Source of the DNA: Streptomyces sp. NBC_00569
GTDB taxonomy: Bacteria > Actinomycetota > Actinomycetes > Streptomycetales > Streptomycetaceae
DNA: 64,000 nt
Assembly: GCF_036345255.1 (NCBI RefSeq)
Contig: NZ_CP107783.1
Coordinates: forward strand, 4,389,501-4,453,500
Direction of reading: 5' to 3'
The translations under genes and the position numbers were made by a program. The notes beneath the pieces were generated by a model. The model had not been told where the DNA came from and searched no databases. It worked only from the letters and a program-made list of their open reading frames with translations. This document shows, piece by piece, positions 16,852-27,636 of this stretch (positions are counted from its first letter, which is position 1; each line of letters begins with the position of its first letter).

Positions 16852-18389
16852 CACGCATCACCACCCAGCAACTCGGCACACTTCTCCCCGACCATGAGCA
16901 CCCCGATCATCGGGTTCACCGCCGGCATCGTCGGGAAGACGGACGCGTCGGCAATGCGGATCGCCTCAAGACCCCGGATCCTCAACTCCGGGTCCACAAC
17001 GGCGAGTTCATCATTCTTCGCGCCCATACGACAGGTCCCGGCGGGGTGGTAGACGGTGTGCGCGACCTTGCGCGCGTACTCGCCGAGCTCCTCGTCGTCC
17101 ACGACGTCGGGCCCGGGGCACACCTCCCGCTTGAGCCAGCCGGCGAGCGGCTCGGTCTTCGCGATCTCCCGCGCGATCTTGATGCCGTCGACCAGCGTGC
17201 GGCCGTCGTAGTCGTCCTCGTCCGTGAAGTAACGGAAGTCGAGGGCGGGCTTCTCCTCCGGGTCCGCGCTGGTCAGGTAGAGGCGGCCGCGGCTGCGCGG
17301 CTTGGGGATGTTCGGCGTCATCGACACCCCGTGCTCCGGCCTGACATAGCCGAGGCGCTCCGGGTTGTCGGTGAACGGGATTTGGTAGAAGTGGAACATC
17401 AGGTCCGGCCCGCTCGCCTCCGGATCACGCTGCACGAAGAGGCCCGCGTCGCTGTCCATCGCGGAGTTGTCGGGGATCGGCCCGTTCGTCTCCCACACGA
17501 TCACGGACTCAGGGTGGTCGAGCAGGTTCTCGCCGACGCCCGGCAGATCGTGCAGGACCGGGATGCCGAGCTTCTCCAGGTCGGCCTTCGGCCCGATGCC
17601 GGAGTGCATGAGCAGCCGCGGCGTGTCGACGGCGCCGGCGCACACGACGACCTCGTGCCGCGCCTCGACGAGCAGTTCCTCGCCGTCCTTCGTCCGCACG
17701 TGGACGCCCCGCGCCCGCGTGCCGTCCATCTCCAGCCGGTACGCCCAGGTCTCGAGGAGGAGCGTCAGGTTGGGCCGGTCACCGGCCTCCATGTGCGGGT
17801 GCAGATAGGCGACGGAGGCGCTGGAGCGCTTGTTGTTCTCCGGGTGGTACGCGAGGTCGAAGAAGCCGACGCCGTCCTTGAACGGCGCCTTGTTGAAGCC
17901 GTCCACGCGCGGCACGCCCGTGGCACTCTGCGCGGCGTCGACGAAGTCGCGGGCGATCGCGTTCCGGTCCTTCTCGTCGACCGCCACGATGTTGTTGCGC
18001 AGCTTGCCGAAGTACGGGTCCATCGCCTTGTGGTCCCAGCCCTCGGCACCGGCCGCGGCCCACTCGTCCCAGTCGCCGGGCAGCGGCTTGAACGAGATGA
18101 GCGTGTTGTGCGACGAGCAGCCGCCGAGCACCTTGGCGCGGCTGTGCAGGATGTGCGAGTTGCCGCGCGGCTGCTCGGTGGTGGTGTAGCCGTAGTCGAG
18201 GTCGCCCCCGAGGAGGCCGAGCCAGCGGCGCAGGGTCAGGACGTCGTCGCGGTCGATGTCGCTCGGGCCGCCCTCGATGACGGCGACGGTGACGTCGGGG
18301 TTCTGGGTCAGCCGGGACGCTATGACGGATCCGGCGGTGCCGCCGCCGACGACGACGTAGTCGTAGGTGTTCACGGACTTCTCAGGCAT
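16851..18389 (-). CDS. betA: GMC oxidoreductase, choline dehydrogenase type
   Basis: 512 residues. The FAD dinucleotide fold is at the N-terminus ([19 protein letters not shown], acidic end VAVIEGG), the GMC signature is [16 protein letters not shown], and the C-terminal catalytic His region is [16 protein letters not shown]. In BetA this flavoenzyme oxidises choline to betaine aldehyde. Assignment to choline rests on its place between betB and a glycine betaine transporter. The start is ATG 18389. Confidence 0.85.
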   Translation of the reverse strand: MPEKSVNTYDYVVVGGGTAGSVIASRLTQNPDVTVAVIEGGPSDIDRDDVLTLRRWLGLLGGDLDYGYTTTEQPRGNSHILHSRAKVLGGCSSHNTLISFKPLPGDWDEWAAAGAEGWDHKAMDPYFGKLRNNIVAVDEKDRNAIARDFVDAAQSATGVPRVDGFNKAPFKDGVGFFDLAYHPENNKRSSASVAYLHPHMEAGDRPNLTLLLETWAYRLEMDGTRARGVHVRTKDGEELLVEARHEVVVCAGAVDTPRLLMHSGIGPKADLEKLGIPVLHDLPGVGENLLDHPESVIVWETNGPIPDNSAMDSDAGLFVQRDPEASGPDLMFHFYQIPFTDNPERLGYVRPEHGVSMTPNIPKPRSRGRLYLTSADPEEKPALDFRYFTDEDDYDGRTLVDGIKIAREIAKTEPLAGWLKREVCPGPDVVDDEELGEYARKVAHTVYHPAGTCRMGAKNDELAVVDPELRIRGLEAIRIADASVFPTMPAVNPMIGVLMVGEKCAELLGGDA

Positions 18390-18491
18390 GCGTCAACTCC
18401 AAGGTTCTGCGCGTAATGGGCAGTGCGAAGTGCGATCGGCCGGCCCAGCGCGAAAGAAACGGGTGGTCAGCCCGGTGCGAAGGGTGGGTGA

Positions 18492-20036
18492 TCAGCCCGC
18501 GAACCAGCGCACGGGCTTCGGCGCCAGGTTCTGGTAGACGTGCTTGGTCTCGCGGTACTCGGCGAGCCCGGCCGGGCCCAGTTCGCGGCCGATGCCGCTC
18601 TTGCCGAAGCCGCCCCACTCCGCCTGCGGAAGATAGGGGTGGAAGTCGTTGATCCAGACAGTGCCGTGGCGAAGCCGTCCGGCGACGCGCCGCGCGCGGC
18701 CCGCGTCGGCGGTCCAGACGGCGCCGGCGAGCCCGTACTCGGTGTCGTTGGCGAGCGCGACGGCCTCGTCCTCGGTGCGGAACGTCTCGACCGTCAGGAC
18801 GGGCCCGAAGACCTCCTCGCGGACGACGCGCATCTCGCGGTGGCACTGGTCGAGGACGGTCGGCTCGTAGAAGTACCCGTCGGCGGGGCGTACTTCGCTG
18901 GGCTCGGGCCGTTTGCCGCCGCTGCGCAGCACGGCGCCTTCGGCGAGGGCCGACGCCACGTACGACTCGGTCTTGTCGCGCTGCTGCGCGGAGACGAGGG
19001 GGCCGCACTCGACGCCGTCCTCGGTACCGCGGCCGAGCCTGATCCTCTCGGCGCGGCGGGCGAGTTCGGCGACGAAGCGCTCGCGCACGGACTCCTCGAC
19101 GATAAGCCGGGATCCGGCGGAGCAGACCTGTCCGCTGTGGATGAAGGCGGCGTTCAGCGCCTGGTCGACGGCGGTGTCGAAGCCCTCTTCGGTGTCGCAG
19201 GAGTCGGCGAAGACGACGTTCGGGTTCTTGCCGCCCAGTTCGAGGGCGATCTTCTTCACGTCGGCGGCCGCGGCCTGCGCGACCTTCGTGCCGCTGATCA
19301 GGCCGCCGGTGAAGGAGACGAGGTCGACGTCCGGATGCTCGGCGAGCCGGGCGCCCACGGTGTGGCCGGGTCCGGTCACGATGTTGGCGACGCCCGCGGG
19401 AAGACCGGCCTCCGCCAGGAGCTCGATGAGGACCACGGTGGTCAGCGGCGTGATCTCGCTCGGCTTGATGACGAAGGTGTTTCCGGCGGCGAGGGCCGGG
19501 GCGACCTTCCAACTGGCCTGGAGGAGCGGGTAGTTCCACGGCGTGATCAGGGAGCAGACACCGACGGGCTCGTGCACGACGACACTGTGGATCTCGTCGG
19601 ACCCGGCGTCGACGACGCGTCCGCCGCCCTCTCCGACGACCAGATCGGCGAAGTACCGGAAGGCGTCGGCGACACAGTCGACGTCGACGCGCCCCTCCTC
19701 GACGGTCTTGCCCGCGTCGCGGCTCTCCAGCAGACCGATCTTCTCCCGGTCGCGTACGAGGAGATCGGCGACGCGGCGCAGCAGAGCGGCGCGCTCGGCG
19801 ACAGGGGTCGCGGGCCACGTTCCTTCGTCGAAGGCACGGCGGGCGGCGGCGACCGCGGCGTCCGCGTCCTGCGTGCCACCCTCGGCGATCAGCGCGAACG
19901 GCTGGGCATCCGCCGGGTCGAGGATCTCGCGCGTGGCCCCGGAGGCGGCGCTGCGCCACTCTCCGTCCACGAAAATGCTCTGGTTTTCAGACACGTCCCG
20001 TTTTGCCTTCCGTTCCCGAACAGTCCCCCTGAACAT
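18492..20036 (-). CDS. betB: Betaine aldehyde dehydrogenase family protein
   Basis: An ALDH of 514 residues from ATG 20036. The catalytic Cys is in HSGQVCSAGSR, the general-base Glu in LELGGKNPN, and TPWNYPLLQASWKVAPALAAG is the family core. It oxidises betaine aldehyde to glycine betaine with NAD(P)+. ATG 20036 has GGGAG 8 nt upstream; GTG 19994 would give the more conventional N-terminus SENQSIFVDGEWR but has a weaker ribosome site. It is first in a five-gene leftward operon; 102 bp separate it from betA. Confidence 0.87.
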   Translation of the reverse strand: MFRGTVRERKAKRDVSENQSIFVDGEWRSAASGATREILDPADAQPFALIAEGGTQDADAAVAAARRAFDEGTWPATPVAERAALLRRVADLLVRDREKIGLLESRDAGKTVEEGRVDVDCVADAFRYFADLVVGEGGGRVVDAGSDEIHSVVVHEPVGVCSLITPWNYPLLQASWKVAPALAAGNTFVIKPSEITPLTTVVLIELLAEAGLPAGVANIVTGPGHTVGARLAEHPDVDLVSFTGGLISGTKVAQAAAADVKKIALELGGKNPNVVFADSCDTEEGFDTAVDQALNAAFIHSGQVCSAGSRLIVEESVRERFVAELARRAERIRLGRGTEDGVECGPLVSAQQRDKTESYVASALAEGAVLRSGGKRPEPSEVRPADGYFYEPTVLDQCHREMRVVREEVFGPVLTVETFRTEDEAVALANDTEYGLAGAVWTADAGRARRVAGRLRHGTVWINDFHPYLPQAEWGGFGKSGIGRELGPAGLAEYRETKHVYQNLAPKPVRWFAG

Positions 20037-20188
20037 CGCGAGACTCCCTTTTCACGAAGAGCCTGCGACGTCGGAAGCCCCTGCCCTGGGGATCGGAAAG
20101 CATGCACAACCCGTGGCCGAAAGTGGTCCGCGTCACCGCATACATGGCCAATAAGTCCGAAAAGTCACGACCGGCGCGACTACTCGTG

Positions 20189-20280
20189 GTACATGCCCTG
20201 TACAAACATGCCCCGTACAGGCACGCCGGGCACAAGAAGTCTGGGCACATACACACCCAGCACGCACATGCCCGGACAAA
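20189..20280. promoter_or_regulatory. Repeated operator-like elements upstream of the bet operon
   Basis: A 15-bp unit ACATGCCC(T/C)GTACA(A/G) occurs in tandem at 20191-20205 and 20206-20220; a third related copy, ACATGCCCGGACAAA, is at 20266-20280. The first copy lies in a perfect palindrome GTACA-TGCCC-TGTAC (20189-20203). It is the only such cluster in the 337-bp gap between mdh and betB and is a good candidate operator for a choline or osmotic regulator. No regulator gene is adjacent. Confidence 0.6.
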
Positions 20281-20282
20281 CG

Positions 20283-20327
20283 CCGCACCCCCGCCCCTCC
20301 GGATCGACCGGACGGACGGGGGTGCGG
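20283..20327 (-). terminator. mdh terminator
   Basis: CCGCACCCCCG (20283-20293) pairs perfectly with CGGGGGTGCGG (20317-20327), with an inner TCCGG/CCGGA stem. It lies 47 bp beyond the mdh stop. Confidence 0.75.
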
Positions 20328-20373
20328 GTAGGGCCGCGTGCAGGTGACTACGGGTACCTGCGGGACGCGTGGA

Positions 20374-21424
<1,051 letters not shown>

Positions 21425-21708
21425 CGCCGTCAGGCTATCGCGCCCCGGACCCCCCGCACCTCCGGGTGCATGTGGCCCGCCCCACAGACCACCCACTCCC
21501 CGCAACGGGCGGCGACGCGACGGGAGAGGCGTCGTGACGCGAGAGGTGACACAGCGGCAGACGGCCGCCTGCTCGGGAGAGGTGGGCAGACGGCCGCCTG
21601 TGGGGGGTGCCACTTGGTGACGACTCCCGTGGGGGTACTGCTCCGCCTGCCCCGGACCGGGGCAGGCATGCCCCCCATGCCGCATCGAATTTCGCGACGC
21701 CTCCGCCG
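21425..21708. other. Non-coding gap with a 16-bp direct repeat
   Basis: No convincing gene is seen between mdh and the XRE/DUF2690 gene. GGCAGACGGCCGCCTG occurs twice, at 21556-21571 and 21585-21600. Each copy is preceded by GAGAGGTG (once after a short insertion), so a segment of about 40 bp seems to be imperfectly duplicated. Confidence 0.7.
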
Positions 21709-22845
21709 TTACTGCGTGCAGCCCTTCTGGCCGGCCTTCAGCGTCGCGCAGGCCTTCGCCTCGCTCGCCTTCGTGACGGCCACCATCGGGGTGTACGCGT
21801 CGAGGTCCGCGTTGACGATGCCCTTCTGCACACCGGTCGCGCCGGCCTGCTGGATCCGGACCTCGTCACCCGGCGCGGCCTGCGTGATGCGCGCCCACGC
21901 GGCCCCGCACGTCTTGCTGTAGCGGACCTCGATCTTGGCCTGGCCGACGAGCACGGAGTCCGTGGTCCGCGCGAACTCGCCTCCGCAGCCCATCGCCTCG
22001 GGGTCCTTGCCGGTGCAGTCCTTGCCGCTGCACCGAACTCCCGCGGGCAGTTCGGGGGCGCTGCTGGTCGGCGTCGCCTGCGGCTTCGCGCCGTCGTCTT
22101 TCTCGCCCTTGCCCGCGCCCGTGAGGTACACGGCCGCGGCGATGACGACGAGCGCGCCCACGACACCCGCGAGGAACATCGTCAGCCGGCGCTTGCGCCG
22201 CTGCCGGTCCGGCGAACCGCCGCCGGTCCCCGGCTGCCCGGCCGGTCCGGGGCCGCCTCCGCCCGCATAGGCCCCCGCCCCGTCCGCGTACGGAACGCCT
22301 CCCCCGGCGCGCTCGCCCGGACGGAACCCCTGCTCCCTCTCGCTCCCGTACGGCAGCGAGTCCTCCAGCGGGGCCCGACCCTGTGGCGGCACGGTCGGTG
22401 CGACGCCCGCGGGCCCCGCGACGCCGGTCGCGCCGCCGCCGGACGGCCTGGCCGCCCCGCCGCCGCCCACGCCGCCGTTCTTGCCGCTCTTCGTGGCCGT
22501 GGGCCCGAACTCCCCGAGCGCCGCGCGCGCCTGGGAGATCCGTATCGCCTCCATCGTCATGTCGTGACGCATCTCGGAGCGGCTCCAGGCGCGCTCCGCG
22601 AGCTCCCACATGGTGGTCAGATGGACCGGATTGGTGCCCGTCACCTCGGCCAAAGTCACGATCGCGCGCTTGGGCGCGAGCAGCCGGCCGTTCAGATACC
22701 GCTCCCAGGACGTCTTGCTGTACCCGGTGCGGTCCGCGACCGCGGCGATGCTCAGTCCGCTGCGGTCGACGAGCCTGCGGAGCTGGCTTGCGAACTCCCT
22801 GACCTGCGGGTCGAGTTCATCCGGTAGCGCCCTCCAACGAGGCAT
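21709..22845 (-). CDS. XRE-type HTH membrane protein with DUF2690 domain
   Basis: 378 residues. The N-terminal helix-turn-helix (about 10-65: LRRLVDRSGLSIAAVADRTGYSKTSWERYLNGRLLAPKRAI) is followed by a long Gly/Pro/Ala linker, a single membrane helix (LTMFLAGVVGALVVIAAAVYLTG, about 242-264) and an external domain with several Cys (VRCSGKDCTGKDPEAMGCG, then YSKTCGAAW), which I recognise as DUF2690. The topology suggests a DNA-binding or scaffold protein that senses outside the membrane. ATG 22845 has a GGGGGAAG ribosome site. The ligand is unknown. Confidence 0.8.
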   Translation of the reverse strand: MPRWRALPDELDPQVREFASQLRRLVDRSGLSIAAVADRTGYSKTSWERYLNGRLLAPKRAIVTLAEVTGTNPVHLTTMWELAERAWSRSEMRHDMTMEAIRISQARAALGEFGPTATKSGKNGGVGGGGAARPSGGGATGVAGPAGVAPTVPPQGRAPLEDSLPYGSEREQGFRPGERAGGGVPYADGAGAYAGGGGPGPAGQPGTGGGSPDRQRRKRRLTMFLAGVVGALVVIAAAVYLTGAGKGEKDDGAKPQATPTSSAPELPAGVRCSGKDCTGKDPEAMGCGGEFARTTDSVLVGQAKIEVRYSKTCGAAWARITQAAPGDEVRIQQAGATGVQKGIVNADLDAYTPMVAVTKASEAKACATLKAGQKGCTQ

Positions 22846-23429
22846 TACTTCCCCCTATTCCCCCCGTACGTGCCCTGATCCCCCACGCCGCGCCGCACCC
22901 CTCGCGCCGACCACGGCCGGCGTCGGACCCGCCGGCCCACTCTGGCTACCCAGTGGGATGCGCGAAGCCAGGATGTCAGTTCCGGGGGCGGGGGCGCACG
23001 GGGGCATTCGACGGCGTTCGGCCCACCGGCGTGCACCGTTGCACAACCGGAGGCCCGCGGTCCAGTGTCCCACCGGGGTCCCCCGCCCCCGCGTGGAACC
23101 CCGAACGCCCCAGCTCAGCGCCTGGGTCGCCCCGGACCGTCCCGATTACCCACGTTAACCCCGCTGTTGAGGCAACCGATGGTAAATCCGCGAACTTGTC
23201 GATACATCAACACACTTCGGCACAGGAGGAATGGAGCATTACGGGAAGCGTCCGGCGGACCGATCGTTGCCGTCCTCGCACACCGTGGCGGAATGGTCAC
23301 TTCCGTGCCACAGCGGCCCGCTCAACCTTGAAGGACACCTGACGCGTCCATGACTCTGATGACCACGGCGAGGAGATCTCCACGGCGAGGGCGAGGCCCA
23401 CGTGGACGACCCGGACCCCAAAGACCGGC
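22846..23429. other. 584-bp gap with no convincing gene
   Basis: The XRE/DUF2690 promoter must lie at its left end. An AT-richer stretch at about 23150-23240 contains GGAGGA directly before ATG 23231, which opens a 40-codon frame to 23353. The ribosome-site spacing is poor and the product is unrecognised, so it is not called as a gene. Confidence 0.6.
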
Positions 23430-23465
23430 GGCGCCCGTCCTCCCTCGGGGGAGAGGACGGGCGCC
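23430..23465 (-). terminator. Terminator of the folD-DUF3017 operon
   Basis: A perfect 13-bp stem GGCGCCCGTCCTC (23430-23442) / GAGGACGGGCGCC (23453-23465) with a 10-nt loop, 24 bp beyond the DUF3017 stop. Confidence 0.85.
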
Positions 23466-23489
23466 GCCTCTGTGCGTGCGCCGCGGGTC

Positions 23490-23957
23490 TCAGCTGATCG
23501 TGAAGTGCAGCGTGTCGTTCAGGAACGGGATGACCAGCCAGGGGCTCGGCTGCACCATCAGCGCGAGCAGCACGATGACGACGCCCAGGAACCCGTACGT
23601 CACCATGTCGGTGAAACGGGAGCGCACCGCGAGCATGCCCACGGACGGGAGCGTCCAGCGCAGCACCGCACCGCCGATCAGGGCGACGCCGATCAGCAGC
23701 GTCCCGACGCGGAACACGTCGAACGCGGTGAGCAGCAGTCCGACGCCCACCAGCGATATCACCGCGAGGATCGGCCACTGCCGCGCCGGGGCCGGGGCAT
23801 CGCCCGGCGCCGCGCGGCCGCCGCCCTCGGGGCGCGCCGTGTCCCTGGTGAAGAGCGGGAACCGGCGCGAGACGCGCCGCGGCTTCCCCTCGGGGTCCGG
23901 GGCCGACACCACACCCTCGGCACCTTCCGGGGTGCCGGTGCCGGCGTCAGCCGACAC
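23490..23957 (-). CDS. DUF3017 family membrane protein
   Basis: 155 residues: a polar N-terminal third, then three hydrophobic segments ([53 protein letters not shown]). It matches what I know of actinobacterial DUF3017 proteins, which usually follow folD. The function is unknown. GTG 23957 overlaps the folD stop by 11 bp, so the two are co-translated. Confidence 0.75.
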   Translation of the reverse strand: MSADAGTGTPEGAEGVVSAPDPEGKPRRVSRRFPLFTRDTARPEGGGRAAPGDAPAPARQWPILAVISLVGVGLLLTAFDVFRVGTLLIGVALIGGAVLRWTLPSVGMLAVRSRFTDMVTYGFLGVVIVLLALMVQPSPWLVIPFLNDTLHFTIS

Positions 23958-24810
23958 CGTTCGCGTTCCTTTCGGCCGCCTCGACCACGTTCACGAGGAG
24001 CTGGGCACGGGTCATGGGGCCGACGCCGCCCGGGTTCGGGGAGATCCACCCGGCGACCTCGGTGACGCCCGGGTGGACATCGCCGACGATCTTGCCGTTC
24101 TCGTCGCGCGAGACGCCGACGTCGAGCACGGCGGCGCCCGGCTTGATGTCCTCGGGCTTGATCAGATGCGGGACGCCCGCGGCGGCGACGACGATGTCGG
24201 CGCGCTTGAGGTGGGCGGCCAGGTCACGGGTGCCGGTGTGGCACTGGGTGACGGTCGCGTTCTCGGACTTGCGGGTGAGCAGCAGCGGCATCGGACGGCC
24301 GATGGTGACGCCGCGGCCGACGACCACGACCTCCGCGCCGTTGATCTGCACGCCGTGCTCGCGCAGCAGCGTGATGATGCCGAAGGGGGTGCAGGGCAGC
24401 GGCGCCGGCTCGTTCAGGACGAGGCGGCCGAGGTTCATCGGGTGCAGGCCGTCCGCGTCCTTGGCCGGGTCCATCAGCTCCAGGATGCGGTTCTCGTCGA
24501 TGCCCTTGGGCAGCGGGAGCTGGACGATGTAGCCGGTGCAGGCGGGGTCCTCGTTGAGCTCGCGGACGACCGCCTCGATCTCCTCCTGCGTGGCGGTGGC
24601 CGGCAGGTGGCGCTGAATGGAGGCGATCCCGACCTGGGCGCAGTCGCGGTGCTTGCCCGCGACGTACTTCTGGCTGCCCGGGTCCTCACCGACCAGGACG
24701 GTGCCGAGGCCGGGCGTGACGCCCTTCTCCCTCAGGGCCGCCACGCGGGCGGACAGATCGGACTTGATCGTGGCTGCGGTGGCCTTGCCATCGAGAATCT
24801 GGGCGGTCAT
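23947..24810 (-). CDS. folD: Bifunctional methylenetetrahydrofolate dehydrogenase/cyclohydrolase
   Basis: 287 residues, standard FolD length. The catalytic Lys region is [28 protein letters not shown] and the NADP-binding segment [18 protein letters not shown] with the C-terminal [15 protein letters not shown] are all present. It turns 5,10-methylene-THF into 10-formyl-THF, the donor used by PurN and PurH. ATG 24810 follows a GGGGG box; a strong hairpin lies just upstream. It is translationally linked to the DUF3017 gene. Confidence 0.95.
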   Translation of the reverse strand: MTAQILDGKATAATIKSDLSARVAALREKGVTPGLGTVLVGEDPGSQKYVAGKHRDCAQVGIASIQRHLPATATQEEIEAVVRELNEDPACTGYIVQLPLPKGIDENRILELMDPAKDADGLHPMNLGRLVLNEPAPLPCTPFGIITLLREHGVQINGAEVVVVGRGVTIGRPMPLLLTRKSENATVTQCHTGTRDLAAHLKRADIVVAAAGVPHLIKPEDIKPGAAVLDVGVSRDENGKIVGDVHPGVTEVAGWISPNPGGVGPMTRAQLLVNVVEAAERNANGVG

Positions 24811-24828
24811 GCCCCCATCTTCGCGGAT

Positions 24829-24859
24829 GGGACCGCCCCGGTTCCAATCCGGGCGTCCC
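24829..24859. repeat. Strong hairpin in the folD leader
   Basis: GGGACCGCCCCGG (24829-24841), loop TTCCAAT, CCGGGCGTCCC (24849-24859). On the plus strand the inner part mimics a tRNA T-arm (CCCGG TTCCAAT CCGGG), but no tRNA body precedes it. It starts 19 bp upstream of the folD start codon and may act as a leader structure. Confidence 0.5.
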
Positions 24860-25045
24860 AGCTTGATCACCGTTGTTGCACTTCCACAACGCATACGGAA
24901 TGCGGCTGGACAAATAAGCCGCACCTAAAGAACCATGAGCGGCAACAGTGCCGCGGGCAGTACCGGGGGGACGACCGCTCTGTAGACCTTTCCTCCACTT
25001 GGTGCCGCGCGTTGTCCCCGCACTAAGGCAACGGAGGAAACAGCC

Positions 25046-25678
25046 ATGAGTTTCGGCGACCCGAACAACCCCTACGGTCCGCCGCAGGGCCAGCCCGGCC
25101 AGCAGCCCGGCTACCCGCCGCAGGCTCCCCAGGGCCAGCCCGGTTACGGCTACCCGCAGGCACCGCAGGGCGTCCCGCCGCAGCAGGGTTACGGCTACCC
25201 GCAGGGCCAGCCCGCGTACCCCGGCTTCCCCGGCGGCAATGTCATGCCGATCGAGATGCCCGGCCTGATGAAGACCGCGCGCGTGCTCCTGTTCATCCTC
25301 GCCGGCTTCCAGCTCCTCTTCGGCATCATCGCGGGCATCGCGGTCGGCGCGGCCCAGGACGTGTCCAACGGCGTCGGCTCCGGTGACGCCACGGACACGC
25401 TGGCCGGGCTCGGCTTCGTCATCGCGGCTCTCATGGTGGCCCTCGGCGCCCTGTCGATCTTCCTGGGCGTCAAGTTCAAGAACGGCGGAAGCGGCATCCG
25501 CATCACGACGATCGTCTACGCGTCGCTGATGATCATCGGTGGCCTCGTGAACACGGTCAACGGCGGCGGCGGTTCGGCGACCTTCGGCGGACTCATCTCG
25601 CTCGCCATCGCCGGCATCATCCTCGGCTCCATGGTGAACAGCGCCGCGTCCACCTGGTTCAACCGCCCGCGCTACTGA
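25046..25678 (+). CDS. Small membrane protein with Pro/Gln/Gly/Tyr-rich N-terminus
   Basis: 210 residues. The first ~65 are low complexity with recurring GQPGYGYPQ/APQG units. Residues about 75-200 hold four membrane helices (ARVLLFILAGFQLLFGIIAGIAVG and three more). The function is unknown; such proline-rich tails often mediate interactions. ATG 25046 has a strong GGAGG 8 nt upstream. Confidence 0.75.
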   Translation: MSFGDPNNPYGPPQGQPGQQPGYPPQAPQGQPGYGYPQAPQGVPPQQGYGYPQGQPAYPGFPGGNVMPIEMPGLMKTARVLLFILAGFQLLFGIIAGIAVGAAQDVSNGVGSGDATDTLAGLGFVIAALMVALGALSIFLGVKFKNGGSGIRITTIVYASLMIIGGLVNTVNGGGGSATFGGLISLAIAGIILGSMVNSAASTWFNRPRY

Positions 25679-25720
25679 TCGAGTTCACAGCGAACCAGGG
25701 GTTTTCCACGCTTGACCCGT

Positions 25721-25760
25721 AAGGGCCGCTCTCTCCCGTCGCAAGGGGAGCGCGGCCCTT
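25721..25760 (+). terminator. Terminator after the small membrane protein gene
   Basis: AAGGGCCGC (25721-25729) pairs with GCGGCCCTT (25752-25760), with additional inner pairing TCCC/GGGGA. It is 43 bp past the stop. Confidence 0.8.
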
Positions 25761-26012
25761 CGAGGTAGGGGCGTGCAGGGCGGCCAACAGCTTCGACTTC
25801 GGCTTCTGCAGGTGCCGGCCCCGGCACGTCCGCAACTGGACGGGGGACGGCCCGTTCACCGGCAACCGGACGCCCGGCACCGCCTCGAAGTTCTCCGACA
25901 GGGACAGCAGCGCCCGCCGGACGTCGACGGCCTGCCGGTCCGGACGGGCGACGCGGGACCGAACCGGTCCCTCAAGCCCCGCGGACCCTGACCGCCGGAG
26001 CGCCACGGGGAA
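25761..26012. other. Gap between two terminators; possible gene remnant
   Basis: No confident gene. One plus-strand frame from about 25774 reads ANSFDFGFCRCRPRH and then NWTGDGPFTGNRTPG without a good start or ribosome site. This vaguely recalls small secreted inhibitor-like proteins and may be a decayed gene. Support is weak. Confidence 0.25.
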
Positions 26013-26057
26013 CGACCGCGGGCCGTGCCTTCACAGGGAAGGCACGGCCCGCGGTCG
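26013..26057 (-). terminator. purH terminator
   Basis: A perfect 19-bp stem CGACCGCGGGCCGTGCCTT (26013-26031) with its complement at 26039-26057 and a 7-nt loop, directly after the purH stop at 26074. Confidence 0.92.
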
Positions 26058-26073
26058 TGTGCGAGGGGTCCGC

Positions 26074-27636
26074 TCAGTGGAAGAAGTGGCGCGTGCCGGT
26101 GAAGTACATCGTCACGCCCGCCTTCTTCGCGGCCTCGATGACCTGCTCGTCACGGATGGACCCGCCGGGCTGGACGATCGCCTTCACGCCGGCGTCGATC
26201 AGGATCTGCGGCCCGTCCGGGAACGGGAAGAACGCGTCCGACGCGGCGAAGGAGCCGCGCGCCCGCTCCGCGCCCGCGCGCTCCACGGCCAGCTTGCAGG
26301 AGTCGACGCGGTTGACCTGACCCATGCCGACGCCGACCGAGGCGCCGTCCTTGGCCAGCAGGATCGCGTTGGACTTCACCGCGCGGCACGCCTTCCAGGC
26401 GAACGCCAGCTCGTCGAGCTCGCCCGGGGACAGCGCGTCGCCCGTGGCGAGGGTCCAGCTCGCCGGGTTGTCGCCGTCGGCCTGGACGCGGTCGGTGACC
26501 TGGAGGAGCGCGCCGCCGTCGATCTGCTTCGTCTCGACGACCGCCGACGGGCCCTGGTGGGCTCGCAGCACGCGGATGTTCTTCTTCTTGGTGAGGGCCT
26601 CGAGCGCGCCGTCCTCGTACTCGGGCGCGACGATGACCTCGGTGAAGATCTCCGCGACCTGCTCGGCCATCTCCTTGGTGACCGGGCGGTTCACGGCGAT
26701 CACACCGCCGTACGCGGAGACCGGGTCACAGGCGTGCGCCTTGCGGTGCGCCTCGGCGACGCTCGACGCGACCGCGACGCCGCACGGGTTGGCGTGCTTG
26801 ATGATCGCGACGCACGGGTCGTCGTGGTCGTACGCGGCACGGCGCGCGGCGTCCGTGTCCGTGTAGTTGTTGTACGACATCTCCTTGCCGTGCAGCTGCT
26901 CGGCCTCGGCGAGACCGCCGGTGCCGTCGACGTAGAGGGCGGCGCCCTGGTGCGGGTTCTCGCCGTAGCGCAGGACGTTCTTGCGCTCGTACGTCGCGCC
27001 GAGGAACTCGGGGAAGCCGCTCTCGTCGGCGGCCGCGTAGCCGTCGGCGAACCAGGACGCCACCGCGACGTCGTACGCCGCCGTGTGCTGGAAGGCCTCA
27101 CCGGCGAGACGCTTGCGGGCGGTCAGGTCGAAGCCGCCGTCGCGGACGGCCGAGAGGACGTCGGCGTACCGGGCGGGGCTGGTGACGACGGCCACCGACG
27201 GGTGGTTCTTGGCGGCGGCGCGCACCATCGAGGGGCCGCCGATGTCGATCTGCTCGACACACTCGTCGGGAGTGGCGCCCGAGGCGACGGTCTCCTTGAA
27301 GGGGTACAGGTTCACGACGACGAGCTGGAAGGGCTCCACGCCGAGCTCGGCGAGCTGGCGCTGGTGGTCCTCCAGGCGCAGGTCGGCGAGGATGCCCGCG
27401 TGGATCTTCGGGTGCAGCGTCTTGACGCGCCCGTCGAGGCACTCGGGGAAGCCCGTGAGCTCCTCGACCTTCGTGACGGGAACCCCGGCGGCGGCGATCT
27501 TCGCAGCGGTCGAGCCGGTCGACACCAGCTCCACGCCCGCCTCGTGCAGCCCGCGCGCGAGGTCTTCCAGACCGGTCTTGTCGTAGACGCTGACGAGCGC
27601 CCGGCGAATGGGCCGCTTGTTGCTCTCGGCGGTCAC
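26074..27636 (-). CDS. purH: Bifunctional AICAR transformylase/IMP cyclohydrolase
   Basis: 520 residues. The N-terminal MGS-like IMP cyclohydrolase domain ([50 protein letters not shown]) is joined to the transformylase domain with the Lys-His motif in [14 protein letters not shown]. It performs the last two steps of IMP synthesis, using 10-formyl-THF. Its substrate ZMP (AICAR phosphate) is the ligand of the riboswitch on glyA in this window. The GTG start overlaps the purN stop (GTGA). Confidence 0.96.
   Translation of the reverse strand: MTAESNKRPIRRALVSVYDKTGLEDLARGLHEAGVELVSTGSTAAKIAAAGVPVTKVEELTGFPECLDGRVKTLHPKIHAGILADLRLEDHQRQLAELGVEPFQLVVVNLYPFKETVASGATPDECVEQIDIGGPSMVRAAAKNHPSVAVVTSPARYADVLSAVRDGGFDLTARKRLAGEAFQHTAAYDVAVASWFADGYAAADESGFPEFLGATYERKNVLRYGENPHQGAALYVDGTGGLAEAEQLHGKEMSYNNYTDTDAARRAAYDHDDPCVAIIKHANPCGVAVASSVAEAHRKAHACDPVSAYGGVIAVNRPVTKEMAEQVAEIFTEVIVAPEYEDGALEALTKKKNIRVLRAHQGPSAVVETKQIDGGALLQVTDRVQADGDNPASWTLATGDALSPGELDELAFAWKACRAVKSNAILLAKDGASVGVGMGQVNRVDSCKLAVERAGAERARGSFAASDAFFPFPDGPQILIDAGVKAIVQPGGSIRDEQVIEAAKKAGVTMYFTGTRHFFH

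Noticed and set aside
23231..23353. 40-codon frame MEHYGKRPADR... in the gap before the DUF3017 terminator
   Set aside because: The ribosome site is only one base from the ATG, there is no recognisable product, and the composition is random-like.
24829..24859. tRNA gene or att-site remnant
   Set aside because: Only a T-arm-like stem-loop is present; no D-arm, anticodon arm, CCA or integrase gene accompanies it.
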